This document shows, in pieces, positions 10,245 through 19,452 of a DNA stretch of 64,000 nucleotides. The translations under genes were made by a program, and so were the position numbers. The DNA lies in assembly GCF_005281475.1 (NCBI RefSeq), contig NZ_CP040106.1:1121501-1185500 (forward strand), in the 5' to 3' direction. The number at the start of each line of letters is the position of its first letter. Positions within the stretch are counted from its first letter, which is position 1. The DNA is from Echinicola rosea (GTDB taxonomy: Bacteria > Bacteroidota > Bacteroidia > Cytophagales > Cyclobacteriaceae). Under the pieces are notes generated by a model that worked only from the letters and a program-made list of their open reading frames with translations, ran no database searches and was not told where the DNA came from.

Positions 10245-10293
10245 GAGTCTTGAGTCTTGAGTATTGAGACCTGAGATATGAGACTTGAGATCT
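10245..10293 (+). repeat. Seven-unit heptamer tandem repeat (GAGnnnT)
   Basis: Seven consecutive 7-base units, all starting GAG and ending T: GAGTCTT, GAGTCTT, GAGTATT, GAGACCT, GAGATAT, GAGACTT, GAGATCT. It begins 6 bases after the Wzz stop. A two-unit version (GAGACTT twice) is at 20619-20632, also directly after a capsule gene. Confidence 0.85.
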
Positions 10294-10298
10294 GTGCT

Positions 10299-10346
10299 GT
10301 GCTGGGTCTCTGCCCCCACACTGGCAAGCACTGAGTCTTTGACTCA
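10299..10346 (+). repeat. 48-bp double-hairpin repeat, copy A
   Basis: First of three 48-base related copies (others at 20979 and 26695). The first half is GTGCTGGG, a 7-base spacer, then a CCCCCACAC right arm that is degenerate in this copy. The second half is TGAGTC, TTT, GACTCA. Confidence 0.85.
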
Positions 10347-10495
10347 CTTTGACTGCCCTGGCTAGAACTAAGTATAACGTACGAGGTACCGGATACAAAG
10401 ACGGAAGGATGAGGTATTTGGACAAATACGATAAAAGGCAAATTCCGTAAGACGAGGTGGATGCCGCATTTCCCAACCTTCCAACTGCCAAAACT

Positions 10496-10626
10496 TAAAC
10501 CCGCATTATGCATTAGCCTATCTATTCCGAGCTGATCCGCCGCGGCGGATGATTCAATCTCCAAACAGCCTGATTTTCTTGTAGTTTCAGCTCTCATTAC
10601 GATTCCTAATGCATAAAACGGGTTAA
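10496..10626 (+). repeat. 130-bp inverted-repeat element with CCGCGG palindrome core
   Basis: The left arm at 10496-10516 (contains TTATGCATTAG) is matched by the right arm at 10606-10626 (CTAATGCATAA, then CGGGTT), about 19 of 21 bases paired. In the middle lies a perfect 16-base palindrome ATCCGCCGCGGCGGAT (10535-10550). A single similar arm (CCCGATTTGCATTAGG) lies at about 21234-21250. It ends 20 bases before wzx. Short minus-strand reading frames across it look repeat-made and not coding. Confidence 0.75.
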
Positions 10627-10645
10627 AACATCTCAACCCCACACA

Positions 10646-11965
10646 ATGATCGAAAAGCTTATTTCTGTACCTTTTTTTCAGCTAATCCGCCATAAGTCGG
10701 TACAGAACTTTATTTTTTTGCTGATCATACAGTCATCCAATATCCTGATTTCGCTGATCGTGATGCCCCTGCTGATCCAGTCTATTGGTGTGGACCAGTT
10801 TGGTTTGGTGAGCTTGGCCCTTTCGGTGATATTAATTGCCAATGTCTTTGTGGGATTTGGCTATAACCTGAGCGGTCCCCGGGATGTGGCCCTGAACCAA
10901 AAAGACCCCAAGACCCTTTCAGCCATTCTGTCCACGGTCATTTCCAGTAAATTGGTTTTGGCAGTTTTGGCGGCGATCTCGCTGCTGATTGCTGTAAAGG
11001 GATTCGGATTCTTTCCGGAATACCAGGTGATCCTGATCTATTCGTTGCTGATGCTGTTTTCGGAAGCTACCTTGCCGGTGTGGTTTTTCCAGGGAATGGA
11101 AAAAATGAAATTGGTATCCGTCGCTAACGTTTTCAGCAAGCTGCTCTATCTGGCAGGAATCGTCCTTTTCATCCAAGGACCCACAGATGCCAAATGGGTG
11201 AATTTCTTCTTTGGAGGATCAGCATTGAGCATCAATTTGTTGGTACTGACATACCTTAATGCTGAACTAAAAGTAACGGTTTATTTTATAGGTTTTATTA
11301 ACGTCGTTCGCTCATGGAAAAACAATGTATATCTTTTTCTATCTGCAATGGCGAGCCACATTTCAGTTAGTGGAGGGTTGGTGGTTTTAAGTTTCTTTGC
11401 CACCGCAAATGTTTTGGGAATGTACAGTTTGGCAGAAAGAGTAGCTATGGTACTCCGGCTATTTCCATCCATTGTGGTGGGAGCCGTTTTTCCAAATGCA
11501 AGTAAATTATTTATAGATGACAAGGATTCGTTCTTTCGGTTTGTAAGTAGGGTGTATAAAACTACTTTGATTTTCTCTGCAGGCATATCGCTAACAGTTT
11601 ATTTATTAGCACCATTTATCATTAAAATATTAGCAGGAGAGCATAATATGACGACATCTGTAAAATTTTTACAAATACTAGCATTTGTGCCCTTTATGGC
11701 AACGTTGAATATTGCGAACATGGTTTTGATGTTAGTTTCAGACCAAAGGAAAATTCTCTTCAATAGCTCATGGGCATTTTGCCTGTATATGCTTCTCGCC
11801 TCCATAGGCCTTACAAGTTGGCTGGGGGGACAAGGATTGGCAATAAGTATGTTGTCCACCGAATTTGTCATATTTATACTTTGCTCATGGTTATTACACA
11901 AAAATATTCCCAACATCTTTAATGGATTTTATAAAAGAGCCTTCAGTAGCCATCATACTGGTTAA
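10646..11965 (+). CDS. wzx: Wzx-type polysaccharide flippase (MOP superfamily)
   Basis: Multi-helix inner-membrane protein (439 residues, about 12 hydrophobic helices) of the polysaccharide transport family; would flip lipid-linked repeat units to the periplasm. N-terminal motifs such as NFIFLLIIQSSNILISL and GVDQFGLVSLA are typical. The 3' end overlaps the next gene by 44 bases. Composition changes inside the gene: the 60 bases from 10741 hold 30 G/C, the 60 from 11581 only 18. The switch is near 11240-11290, suggesting that a recombination junction splits the gene. Confidence 0.9.
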   Translation: MIEKLISVPFFQLIRHKSVQNFIFLLIIQSSNILISLIVMPLLIQSIGVDQFGLVSLALSVILIANVFVGFGYNLSGPRDVALNQKDPKTLSAILSTVISSKLVLAVLAAISLLIAVKGFGFFPEYQVILIYSLLMLFSEATLPVWFFQGMEKMKLVSVANVFSKLLYLAGIVLFIQGPTDAKWVNFFFGGSALSINLLVLTYLNAELKVTVYFIGFINVVRSWKNNVYLFLSAMASHISVSGGLVVLSFFATANVLGMYSLAERVAMVLRLFPSIVVGAVFPNASKLFIDDKDSFFRFVSRVYKTTLIFSAGISLTVYLLAPFIIKILAGEHNMTTSVKFLQILAFVPFMATLNIANMVLMLVSDQRKILFNSSWAFCLYMLLASIGLTSWLGGQGLAISMLSTEFVIFILCSWLLHKNIPNIFNGFYKRAFSSHHTG

Positions 11966-12854
11966 TTGGAATGGCTATGAACTTACCAAAGTATGCATTC
12001 ATTCTTTGTTTAGAATGGGTTACCAAAATTATCATGTAGTTTTGGTGGATAATGCGTCACCTGACGGTTCTGGGCCGAGGATCAGGGATGCTTTCAAGGA
12101 TAAGATAACGTATATCCAGAACGAAAAGAATCTCGGATTTAGCGGAGGAAACAATACCGGTATCCGATATGCCTTGGAGAAGGGCTTTGATTATATTTTG
12201 GAATTAAACAATGATACGGAGGTTGAGCCTGATTTTCTCACACGGTTGGTAGATTCCATTGATGATCGACCGGAATTTGGTGCCGCTCAACCCGTCATGA
12301 CTTATACTTCAGAGAAGGAAAAAGTATGGAATGCCGGGGGAATTTATTGGCCGGTACTAGGGCTCTCGTTTACCCGTAATAAAAACAGACCCGTGTACCA
12401 AGCAATGAATAGCAAGGAAACAGACTGGATTACGGGGTGTTGTTTTCTGATTAAAACTGAAGTATTGCAAAAGGTTGGTTTTCTTAAAGAAGTCTTCTTT
12501 TTTGGCTCTTTCGAGGATGTGGATATGTCCTTGAGGATAAAGCAAGAAGGATATAAACTATGGTACGAGTGTACTTCAAAAATATACCATTCGGTGGGCC
12601 AATCCTCAAAGTCCAAAACGAAAGGCAAGGAAGGCTACCTGAATCCCATGCTTCACTATTTAGTGAATCGCAACCAGTTGTTCTTTATCAGGATGCATGT
12701 AAAATGGTGGTTTTTGCCGTTGGCGTATGCTGTCCAGGCTGGTAAGATGCTGGCTTTTACATTATATTTTATCGTTCGAGGAAGATTTGGAAAACTCAGG
12801 CACGCTTGGAGGGGTTTTTTTCATGGAATTATTAAAAATTATGAAGATAGATAG
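11922..12854 (+). CDS. Glycosyltransferase family 2
   Basis: GT-A fold transferase adding a sugar to the lipid-linked repeat unit. Start chosen at ATG 11922 (MDFIKEPSVAIILVNWNG), because the conserved first strand VAIILVNWNG follows directly; it overlaps wzx by 44 bases. Seen: DNASPDGSG, NLGFSGGNNTGI, and the metal-binding ELNNDTEVEPDF segment, then WITGCCFLIK and EDVDMSLR. These are characteristic of rhamnosyltransferase-like (WbbL) GT2 enzymes. A C-terminal hydrophobic stretch may anchor it to the membrane. AT-rich like its neighbours. Confidence 0.93.
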   Translation: MDFIKEPSVAIILVNWNGYELTKVCIHSLFRMGYQNYHVVLVDNASPDGSGPRIRDAFKDKITYIQNEKNLGFSGGNNTGIRYALEKGFDYILELNNDTEVEPDFLTRLVDSIDDRPEFGAAQPVMTYTSEKEKVWNAGGIYWPVLGLSFTRNKNRPVYQAMNSKETDWITGCCFLIKTEVLQKVGFLKEVFFFGSFEDVDMSLRIKQEGYKLWYECTSKIYHSVGQSSKSKTKGKEGYLNPMLHYLVNRNQLFFIRMHVKWWFLPLAYAVQAGKMLAFTLYFIVRGRFGKLRHAWRGFFHGIIKNYEDR

Positions 12855-13632
12855 CAATAGAATTTTAGACAGTAAAGAAGAATTCAAAAAAGGAAATCCA
12901 TTTCCACACCTTATTTTAGATGATTTTTTAGATGAAACATTTGCCCAGAAACTATCGGCAGAATTTCCGCTCATTGGGGACAATGGTCTTTTCCAGTATG
13001 ACAATCCACTAGAACTTAAATCTGCATTGAATGATTGGAATAAATTTCCACAACATACCTACACTTTTTTTAGACACCTTTGTTCAGATAAAGTGGTAAA
13101 CCATTTCAGTGAGCTGGTGGGAGTACAGTTATTTGCTGATCCAGGCCTACACGGTGGAGGCTGGCATTTGCATCAAAATGGAGGAAGGCTAAATCCCCAT
13201 TTGGATTATAACATCCATCCCAAAGTAGGGTTACAGCGAAAACTGAACCTGATCATTTATCTTCCAGAGACTTGGGAAGAACACTGGGGAGGGCATTTTG
13301 GCTTGTGGAGCCATGATCCGGAAACTGACGGTCCTAAAAAGCTAGAAAAAGAAGTTGCCATTAAATTTAACAGAGCAGTGCTTTTTGATACCACACACCA
13401 TTCATGGCATGGATTAAGCCAAGCGGTAAATACTCCAAACGGAGAAGTAAGAAAATCACTGGCCATTTACTATTTATGCGAGCCCCCCAAAGGCACAGAG
13501 AATCGCCAACGGGCACTTTACGCACCAAATGAAAGCCAAAAAGGTGATGAAAAAATTGCCGAGCTGATCAAGAAAAGAGCCGATAATGTGCAGTACAATA
13601 CTTCTTATATTGTAAAAGATGAAAAGAAATAG
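12841..13632 (+). CDS. 2-oxoglutarate/Fe(II)-dependent oxygenase
   Basis: Predicted non-heme iron oxygenase of the prolyl-4-hydroxylase-like superfamily. From ATG 12841, iron ligands are H120 and D122 (NPHLDYN) and probably H190 (SWHGLSQ), with the 2-oxoglutarate-binding arginine in EVRKSLAIYY. The double-stranded beta-helix core spans roughly 90-220. ATG 12823 is an alternative start (six more residues); both overlap the GT2 gene. It sits in the middle of the capsule operon, so a hydroxylation or oxidation of a sugar, lipid carrier or attached group is possible, but this is inference from position only. Confidence 0.85.
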   Translation: MKIDSNRILDSKEEFKKGNPFPHLILDDFLDETFAQKLSAEFPLIGDNGLFQYDNPLELKSALNDWNKFPQHTYTFFRHLCSDKVVNHFSELVGVQLFADPGLHGGGWHLHQNGGRLNPHLDYNIHPKVGLQRKLNLIIYLPETWEEHWGGHFGLWSHDPETDGPKKLEKEVAIKFNRAVLFDTTHHSWHGLSQAVNTPNGEVRKSLAIYYLCEPPKGTENRQRALYAPNESQKGDEKIAELIKKRADNVQYNTSYIVKDEKK

Positions 13633-13691
13633 AGTCTAGATATTTCCATTTTAGGGTGTCCGAAATTTAAACGCTAATCTCCGCCTAGCCC

Positions 13692-15095
13692 GTGTTATTT
13701 ATACTCGTTCTAGCTTTTGTAATTCCCCTCTTTCTATTTTGCTTTGATAAAATCATTTTCAAAGGGAAATGGGAGTGGGTTATAATATTTGGCTGTTTTT
13801 ACCTCCCCTTATATACAACAATATTAAGTATTGTATGGAAAACTACTCATAACGTTTGGCTGGTAAAATCTTTTCAAGGACTGAAAGAATTAGTGGTGGT
13901 ATTGGCATTGGTTTCTTTTTTATTTTATGAGCGGAATGTTTTTGTATATCCAATTAGGTTAAGGACAAGTGATAAAGTACTCTTATCCTTTCTTGCCCTC
14001 TCGGTTCTATATCTTTTTATTCCTCTTGGAGGAGCTACATTCTTTAGCAAGGCCGTTTATTTAAAAAATATAATGCTTATGGGCGTTTTTTATTTTTTTG
14101 GTAGGAATAGCCGGTTTGAAAAAAAAGAGCTTCTATTTTTGTTTAAAGGGATAATGATACTGGCTATCTGTGCATTTTTTCTAAACATAGTGGAAAGCAT
14201 TATCGATACACATTTTCAACAGTTTTCTGGCTATGCACTTTTTAACTCAAAATTTTATGAAATGGAGCCTACTGGGAATTTTGGTCTTACTTGGACCTTC
14301 GAAACCCAAACGGGTTCCAAAAGATTAGCCTCCTTTTTCTCTGATCCGTTAAATTTAGCCGCATCAAGTTTAATGGCGTTTTCAGTTGGGCTAATCTGGT
14401 ATTTGACATCTGAAAGGAAAAATGCTACTATTTACATTTTGGTAATGTTTGCTGCAGTAATGAGCATTTATTTTAGCAGTTCCAGAGCTTCGTTTGTAGC
14501 TTTTTTTATTATGCTATTTTTTATTGCATTGATATTTAGACTACATACCTTATTGAAAATTGGCGTGTCATTAGTGTTGATTTTTACACTTTATGTCTTA
14601 ATGTTTGCTGAGGAAAGGTTCTATTATTTTGTTTATGATACGATTACTTTTCAAAATGCCTCAAGTGTTGGGCACGTTGTGGAATGGTTGATTGCTTTAC
14701 AATCAATGATTGATAATCCTTTTGGCATTGGCTTAGCCATGAGTGGAAACAGTTCAACTGTAACCGACCAATTAAGAGTTGGAGGAGAGAATCAATATTT
14801 GATTTTTGGAGTTCAGTTAGGTTTTATAGGGATGATACTTTACATCGCAACATTATTCAGTGGTATTTGGATAAGCCTGAAGACCTTCAGGATGGTAGAT
14901 GATGTGATGGTTGCCAGAGTAGCTTTTGTTGCTTGTACTGTAAAATTCGGAATGCTGCTTCCCCTTTTTACCTCCAATGCTGAAAATTTCTTCTATGTGT
15001 CATTGTTGTCCTGGTGGATGGTGGGGTACAGTGTAAAAGCCTATAATAAAAGTATAATTCTTAACCAAGAAGCAAGAAAGGCTTTAACTGATTAA
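13692..15095 (+). CDS. O-antigen polymerase/ligase-like membrane protein (Wzy/WaaL family)
   Basis: Polytopic membrane protein of 467 residues with about ten to twelve hydrophobic helices and a larger soluble loop (about residues 310-360, containing FQNASSVGHVVEW and DNPFGIGLAMSGNS), the pattern of Wzy polymerases and O-antigen ligases (Wzy_C). Likely polymerises repeat units delivered by Wzx. The GTG at 13692 is the first usable start; no ATG lies nearby in frame. Strongly AT-rich. Ligase versus polymerase cannot be settled from sequence, but in a Wzx/Wzz locus polymerase is favoured. Confidence 0.8.
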   Translation: MLFILVLAFVIPLFLFCFDKIIFKGKWEWVIIFGCFYLPLYTTILSIVWKTTHNVWLVKSFQGLKELVVVLALVSFLFYERNVFVYPIRLRTSDKVLLSFLALSVLYLFIPLGGATFFSKAVYLKNIMLMGVFYFFGRNSRFEKKELLFLFKGIMILAICAFFLNIVESIIDTHFQQFSGYALFNSKFYEMEPTGNFGLTWTFETQTGSKRLASFFSDPLNLAASSLMAFSVGLIWYLTSERKNATIYILVMFAAVMSIYFSSSRASFVAFFIMLFFIALIFRLHTLLKIGVSLVLIFTLYVLMFAEERFYYFVYDTITFQNASSVGHVVEWLIALQSMIDNPFGIGLAMSGNSSTVTDQLRVGGENQYLIFGVQLGFIGMILYIATLFSGIWISLKTFRMVDDVMVARVAFVACTVKFGMLLPLFTSNAENFFYVSLLSWWMVGYSVKAYNKSIILNQEARKALTD

Positions 15096-15098
15096 TTT

Positions 15099-16193
15099 AT
15101 GAGAGTGGGCATTGATACGAGAGATCGTTTTTTGGCTAAAACAGGAATTAGAACCGTTTTGGATGAAATAATTAAAGGATTAAGCAATGACCCTGACATT
15201 GAAGTCGTAAAAATTGAGCCTAAAACGTTTTATCCTCCCAAGACCAAAATTGGAAAGATCAAAGAGCATATCCGGTTCTTCTTTTGGAAGGAATTTCGAT
15301 TGCCTATCCTTGCAAAGGAAAAAGAATGCGACGTACTCATTTGCAATGATTATGTAGTTCCATTTTATATGCCAAAAGGAATAAAAGCGTTTCCTGTTTT
15401 TCATGGTTGTAACATTTGGGAATTACCAGAACATTACAACAAGTACTGGAGATGGATGTTTACAATAATGGCTATTCCAGCAGGAAGAAAGGCGTCCAAA
15501 ATATTTACTGTATCAACCTTTTCAAAAAATCGGCTCACTGAATTATTTGGTTTTAACCCGGAGAAAATAATCATTGTTCCCCTAGGGCCTAAAAGGTCTC
15601 TATTGGAACCGAAGACGCTGATCAACTTGTCAAAATTTAGGATTTCTGAGAATCAAAAATTCTTGCTCCATGTCGGAGTTATGGAAAAAAGAAAAAATTT
15701 ACCAAGGCTAATTGAAGCATTTTCAAAGCTACATGATAAATCCTTAAAATTGGTTCTAGTAGGACAACGTGGACCAAAGGTATTTTTGGATGATTACGAG
15801 AATATTATTCGAAAAATAGAATCTTTGGCTTTATCGGATCGAGTAATTCTTACTGGATTCGTGACGGACAAGGAGCTATATACCTTGTATTCTAAAGCCT
15901 TGGCCTATATTTTTCCATCGCTTTATGAAGGGTTTGGTATTCCTGTAATCGAAGCATTTCAATTTTCACTTCCAGTGGCAGCATCCAATAGAGGGGCTTT
16001 ACCGGAGGTTTTAGGAAAAGGAGGAGTTCTTTTTGATCCCAAAAATATTCCTGATATGGTTGAAAAAATTGAGCTAATCCTACAAAACGCTTCTACAAAT
16101 ATGGATAGTATAAAAAATAGTCAAAAGGAAATAATAGCACGATATTCTTGGGAAAACACCATAAAAACCATTAAGCAGCAACTTATTCGATAG
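15099..16193 (+). CDS. Glycosyltransferase family 4 (GT-B)
   Basis: 364-residue GT-B transferase. Starts three bases after the previous stop. The C-terminal nucleotide-sugar half has [18 protein letters not shown] and the EX7E-type motif in [15 protein letters not shown]. The N-terminal half has the acceptor-side motif [18 protein letters not shown]. Mannosyl- or related transferase activity is typical of this group; the sugar is unknown. Part of the same AT-rich, tightly packed run. Confidence 0.92.
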   Translation: MRVGIDTRDRFLAKTGIRTVLDEIIKGLSNDPDIEVVKIEPKTFYPPKTKIGKIKEHIRFFFWKEFRLPILAKEKECDVLICNDYVVPFYMPKGIKAFPVFHGCNIWELPEHYNKYWRWMFTIMAIPAGRKASKIFTVSTFSKNRLTELFGFNPEKIIIVPLGPKRSLLEPKTLINLSKFRISENQKFLLHVGVMEKRKNLPRLIEAFSKLHDKSLKLVLVGQRGPKVFLDDYENIIRKIESLALSDRVILTGFVTDKELYTLYSKALAYIFPSLYEGFGIPVIEAFQFSLPVAASNRGALPEVLGKGGVLFDPKNIPDMVEKIELILQNASTNMDSIKNSQKEIIARYSWENTIKTIKQQLIR

Positions 16194-16201
16194 GAGTTAG
16201 A

Positions 16202-16897
16202 ATGATAGCCTTTTTTTTAAAATTATTTAGCATTAATCCGGAAAATAGATTCGGTAAAGGTTGGAGTAATAAGGATACTTTTATTTCGCTTTGGATGATT
16301 TTACCTAAACTAATTCGGGGCACCTGGTTGAAATTTTTTTTAAGTGCCTCCAGTGGTATGCTTATGGTAGGAAAGCGAACAAAAATTTTTAATTCTTCTT
16401 ATATAAAAGTCGGGCATAATTGCATTTTCGAGGATGGTTGTGAAGTTAATGGATTATCCAGAAATGGAATCCAACTGGGCGATAACGTGACAATTGGAAG
16501 ATTCGCCATGATCAGACCAACTAATAATTATGGAGGCGCTATTGGAGAGGGATTAAAAGTCGGTAGCAATTCAAGTATCGGGCATTTATGTTATATCGGA
16601 TGTTCAGGATATATCGAGATTGGAGAAAATGTAATGATGTCTCCACGAGTAAGCATTTATTCAGAAAATCATAACTTTTCAAGAATAAATCTTCCAATGA
16701 AAGATCAAGGGGTCTCAAGAAGCTTTGTAAAGATTGAAGACGACTGTTGGATTGCGAGTAACACCATTGTTTTAGCGGGGGTAACTATTGGTAAGGGCTC
16801 AGTGATAGCAGCAGGAAGTGTGGTCACAAAAGATGTTCCCCCTTATTCAATTGTTGGGGGAAATCCTGCTAAAATCATAAAATCAAGGTTGGATTAA
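16202..16897 (+). CDS. Hexapeptide-repeat acyltransferase (left-handed beta helix)
   Basis: 231-residue O-acetyltransferase-like protein. Repeating [LIV]G-x4 hexapeptides are clear ([53 protein letters not shown]) with the closing motif GGNPAKII. H in SENHNF is the likely catalytic histidine. An AGGAG sequence lies 9-13 bases before the ATG, overlapping the stop of the previous gene. It likely acetylates the polysaccharide and ends the first packed capsule gene run. Confidence 0.9.
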   Translation: MIAFFLKLFSINPENRFGKGWSNKDTFISLWMILPKLIRGTWLKFFLSASSGMLMVGKRTKIFNSSYIKVGHNCIFEDGCEVNGLSRNGIQLGDNVTIGRFAMIRPTNNYGGAIGEGLKVGSNSSIGHLCYIGCSGYIEIGENVMMSPRVSIYSENHNFSRINLPMKDQGVSRSFVKIEDDCWIASNTIVLAGVTIGKGSVIAAGSVVTKDVPPYSIVGGNPAKIIKSRLD

Positions 16898-17008
16898 TTA
16901 TATACTATAGCGAAAAATTATAAAATAAAGATGATACTTTGTATGTTTTGGTTATAAATCCTAAGTTTACCCAAATTGTCAATTTTTAGTATTTAAACTT
17001 TAATTGTT

Positions 17009-17560
17009 ATGAAAAAACTACTTTATCCTTTATTACTAATCTTATCAGGGTTTTTAAGCTGTAATGTTGAGGAACAAGAACCTGAACCGAATATAAATCT
17101 TGAGTGGGGAAGTCACTTGGACTCCGCCGAATTTTATAATGCGTTGTACGACCCTGAAAACATTAAAAAGTACTTAACAGGTGAATGGGAATTGGTGAAA
17201 TTTAGGCATAACTATGGCCCGGATTTGACAGGTGATGAATTATTTGATAATAGAACATTACTGTTCGAAGAGGATCAGGTATTTACAAAGACAATTGCAC
17301 ATGAAGAAAATGGTACTACCCAAGCTACTGGAACATATCAATTAACATGTCCCAGTGGAGAACGTTATGAAGCGAATGAAGTTTCGAATGGTTTTTCCTG
17401 TTTGACAATAAACTATTCTGAGGGGGATGAAATCGTTGGAAATTGTTATGGAGATGAGGGGTGGGAAATCATATGGCTAAATAAACGTTTTCAGCTTGTC
17501 ACCGCTTGTTATGCTGCCTATGGTGATGACTGGTTTGAATATACATATGAAAAAAAATAA
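17009..17560 (+). CDS. Small lipoprotein, lipocalin-like
   Basis: 183 residues; signal peptide with lipobox GFLSC (Cys18). The body begins LTGEWELVKFRHNYG and continues with LLFEEDQVFTKTI, which resembles lipocalin-like lipoproteins of Bacteroidota (GxW start of a beta barrel). Four to five cysteines are present in the second half. Function unknown. AT-rich. A 5'-truncated relative follows directly downstream, suggesting a tandem duplication. Confidence 0.7.
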   Translation: MKKLLYPLLLILSGFLSCNVEEQEPEPNINLEWGSHLDSAEFYNALYDPENIKKYLTGEWELVKFRHNYGPDLTGDELFDNRTLLFEEDQVFTKTIAHEENGTTQATGTYQLTCPSGERYEANEVSNGFSCLTINYSEGDEIVGNCYGDEGWEIIWLNKRFQLVTACYAAYGDDWFEYTYEKK

Positions 17561-17580
17561 AATCCTAGGTGTTTATTTGA

Positions 17581-17934
17581 TTTCAATTAAGTACTCCTCA
17601 TACTTTTCGTACTATACTTGATGGTGTTTTTCTGATTTGTCACTTTATTTTTAATACGGATGATAATACATTTACAAAAATTCGTCACTATGATGACCAG
17701 GATGATATTATAGCCTCAAGAAAGTGGCAAATAAATTTAAATGGTGATTTACTAATTAAAGACAGGAAATGTATAGTATTAAATTATTATGATGGATTAG
17801 AAATAGTGGTGAATTGTTTCGCAGAACCAGAATTTGAGGATTTTGCAGTAAACCCAGAAGGACTAATTGTTAGGTCTTGCATTTATGAGCCTAATGAGGG
17901 AGGGCAAAGTTATTATTTCGAAAAAAAAGATTAA
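17581..17934 (+). pseudogene. 5'-truncated paralogue of the upstream lipoprotein
   Basis: Frame starting at 17581 is open to the TAA at 17932-17934 but contains no ATG, GTG or TTG start. The translation from about 17641 (HFIFNTDDNTFTKIRHY) aligns with LLFEEDQVFTKTIAHEE of the preceding lipoprotein, and the ends match too (SYYFEKKD versus EYTYEKK). Signal peptide and first third are missing. It reads as the remnant of a duplicated gene. Confidence 0.72.
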
Positions 17935-17952
17935 TTAAAAATTACAAGTAAA

Positions 17953-17985
17953 AAAAGTAGACTCCAAGTAACGGAGTCTACTTTT
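17953..17985. terminator. Bidirectional terminator between convergent genes
   Basis: Perfect 13-bp stem AAAAGTAGACTCC / GGAGTCTACTTTT with a 7-base loop; A-run on one side and T-run on the other, serving the plus-strand lipoprotein remnant and the minus-strand metalloprotease. Confidence 0.9.
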
Positions 17986-17989
17986 AAAT

Positions 17990-19270
17990 TTAATATACGG
18001 AAGCCGCATAATACGGTATCCCATTGTATGACCAATTTGGATCGGAGGCAACAAAATCATCATTGTAGTTTAACGTGTTAAAAAATCCTTTGGAAGGATG
18101 GAAATACTGATGAACAGGTTGCCTTCCCGCTCCTGCTGCAGCGTAAGCATAACCTATAATCCCTATTTTATTCCATCCTTGAAAATTGCTATCAATGTAT
18201 GGATCCTTTGATTTATTATACCAATTTGAGCCAGGACTATAATAAAGGTAGATAGGAACTGTACCGGATACTTGTGTTTCATACATAAAACCATTGAAGC
18301 CAATGTATTCAAATCCGGTTGATGTCGGACTATCATAGGTATATGAGCCGTATTCTGACCAATCAGTCGTCCAATAATATCCTTTATTGGTCAACCGCCG
18401 ATAGACATAACAAGGTTTCAAATTATCATCAAGGGGATAAACAGTTCTGAAGGCGAGGATGTCTAAGAATGAAAAGCCATTCCAATCCGATACAGTTCCA
18501 TTCATTACCGAAACTGCGTCTTCATTCCATGTTCCAGCTACTAAATTTGCACCGTATATATCCTTTGATGGATCATTTACTGGTTCATTTCGTTGTTGCC
18601 AATTTGTGTGCCTAAACCCTAATGCATGACCCATTTCATGGGCAATAGTAAATTTTTTCCTGCTAGTGCTTAATCTTGTATTGCTATTGTAATAAGTGTT
18701 AATAGATATTTGATCACCAGGCTCTCCACTAGAAGGGAAATCGGCAAATGCAATTGTACTAGTAACCTCATTATATGTGGTAAAGCTTAAATCAGCTGAA
18801 GGGCTTGAGGACTCTACGAAATTGAATGCTAAATTTTTGACATTATTCCATTCACTGATAGCATCTGAAATAGCTGTTTCCCAAACAGATGGCACTGAAC
18901 TTCCAATGTAATAAGTAATAGTTTTGGTGCTGCCTATTGTATAAGATACCTGATTGTAACTATTTGCAATGGCCTGTTGATTTTCATTACCTCTTTTTGA
19001 GTTTGAATTTGCATTTTCAAAACGCTCAATTAGACTTTCTTCAGATATAAAAATATCACCATCAATTAGATAACCATCTCTAAATGGTGCTACTTTAGCT
19101 CCTTTCATGCCAGTTCTCTCCAAAAAATCTGACAAATACTTGTTGTTGATTTGTGGTGTGGTTTCTTGTTGTAATACTACCTCATCAGGTACCTCGTCGC
19201 TAACGTCTGAACATGAAAAGCATTATGTAATGCCTAAACATAAGATTAAAATTTTACTAAAGATTTTCAT
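17990..19270 (-). pseudogene. Metzincin-type zinc metalloprotease lipoprotein with in-frame TAA in the signal peptide
   Basis: A continuous frame from ATG 19270 reads MKIFSKILILCLGIT, a TAA stop (19225-19223), then CFSCSDVSDEVPDEV and on without interruption to 17990. The stop falls just before the lipobox (CFSC). Downstream of it only an internal TTG at 19135 remains (381-residue frame). That frame holds a zinc motif HEMGHALGFRH (H166, E167, H170, H176 from the TTG) and a VMNG Met-turn, as in metzincins. The C-terminal 140 residues have repeated YRR, GYYWTT and VPIYLYY elements like DUF5648-type modules. Without the signal peptide it would not be exported, so it is probably a recent nonsense pseudogene; a base error is the alternative. 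Confidence 0.82.
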
Positions 19271-19452
19271 AAAAGATTTGTTGGTTAGTTGATAAAATAA
19301 ATTTAACGTCAAAATATAGGATTTATTTCTTTTCTGCAAGTCCAATAATTAATTTATCGTTATAAAATATAGATTTCAATTATGAAATAAGACAATAAAG
19401 TAACTATATATTATATTAAATGTATTTCTGATATAATTTTAAGAATTTAACC

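Noticed and set aside
10245..10293. CRISPR-like array
   Set aside because: Units are 7 bases with no spacers and there are no cas genes.
10220..10642. Minus-strand 140-codon frame upstream of wzx
   Set aside because: Runs entirely through dispersed repeats and has no domain-like pattern.
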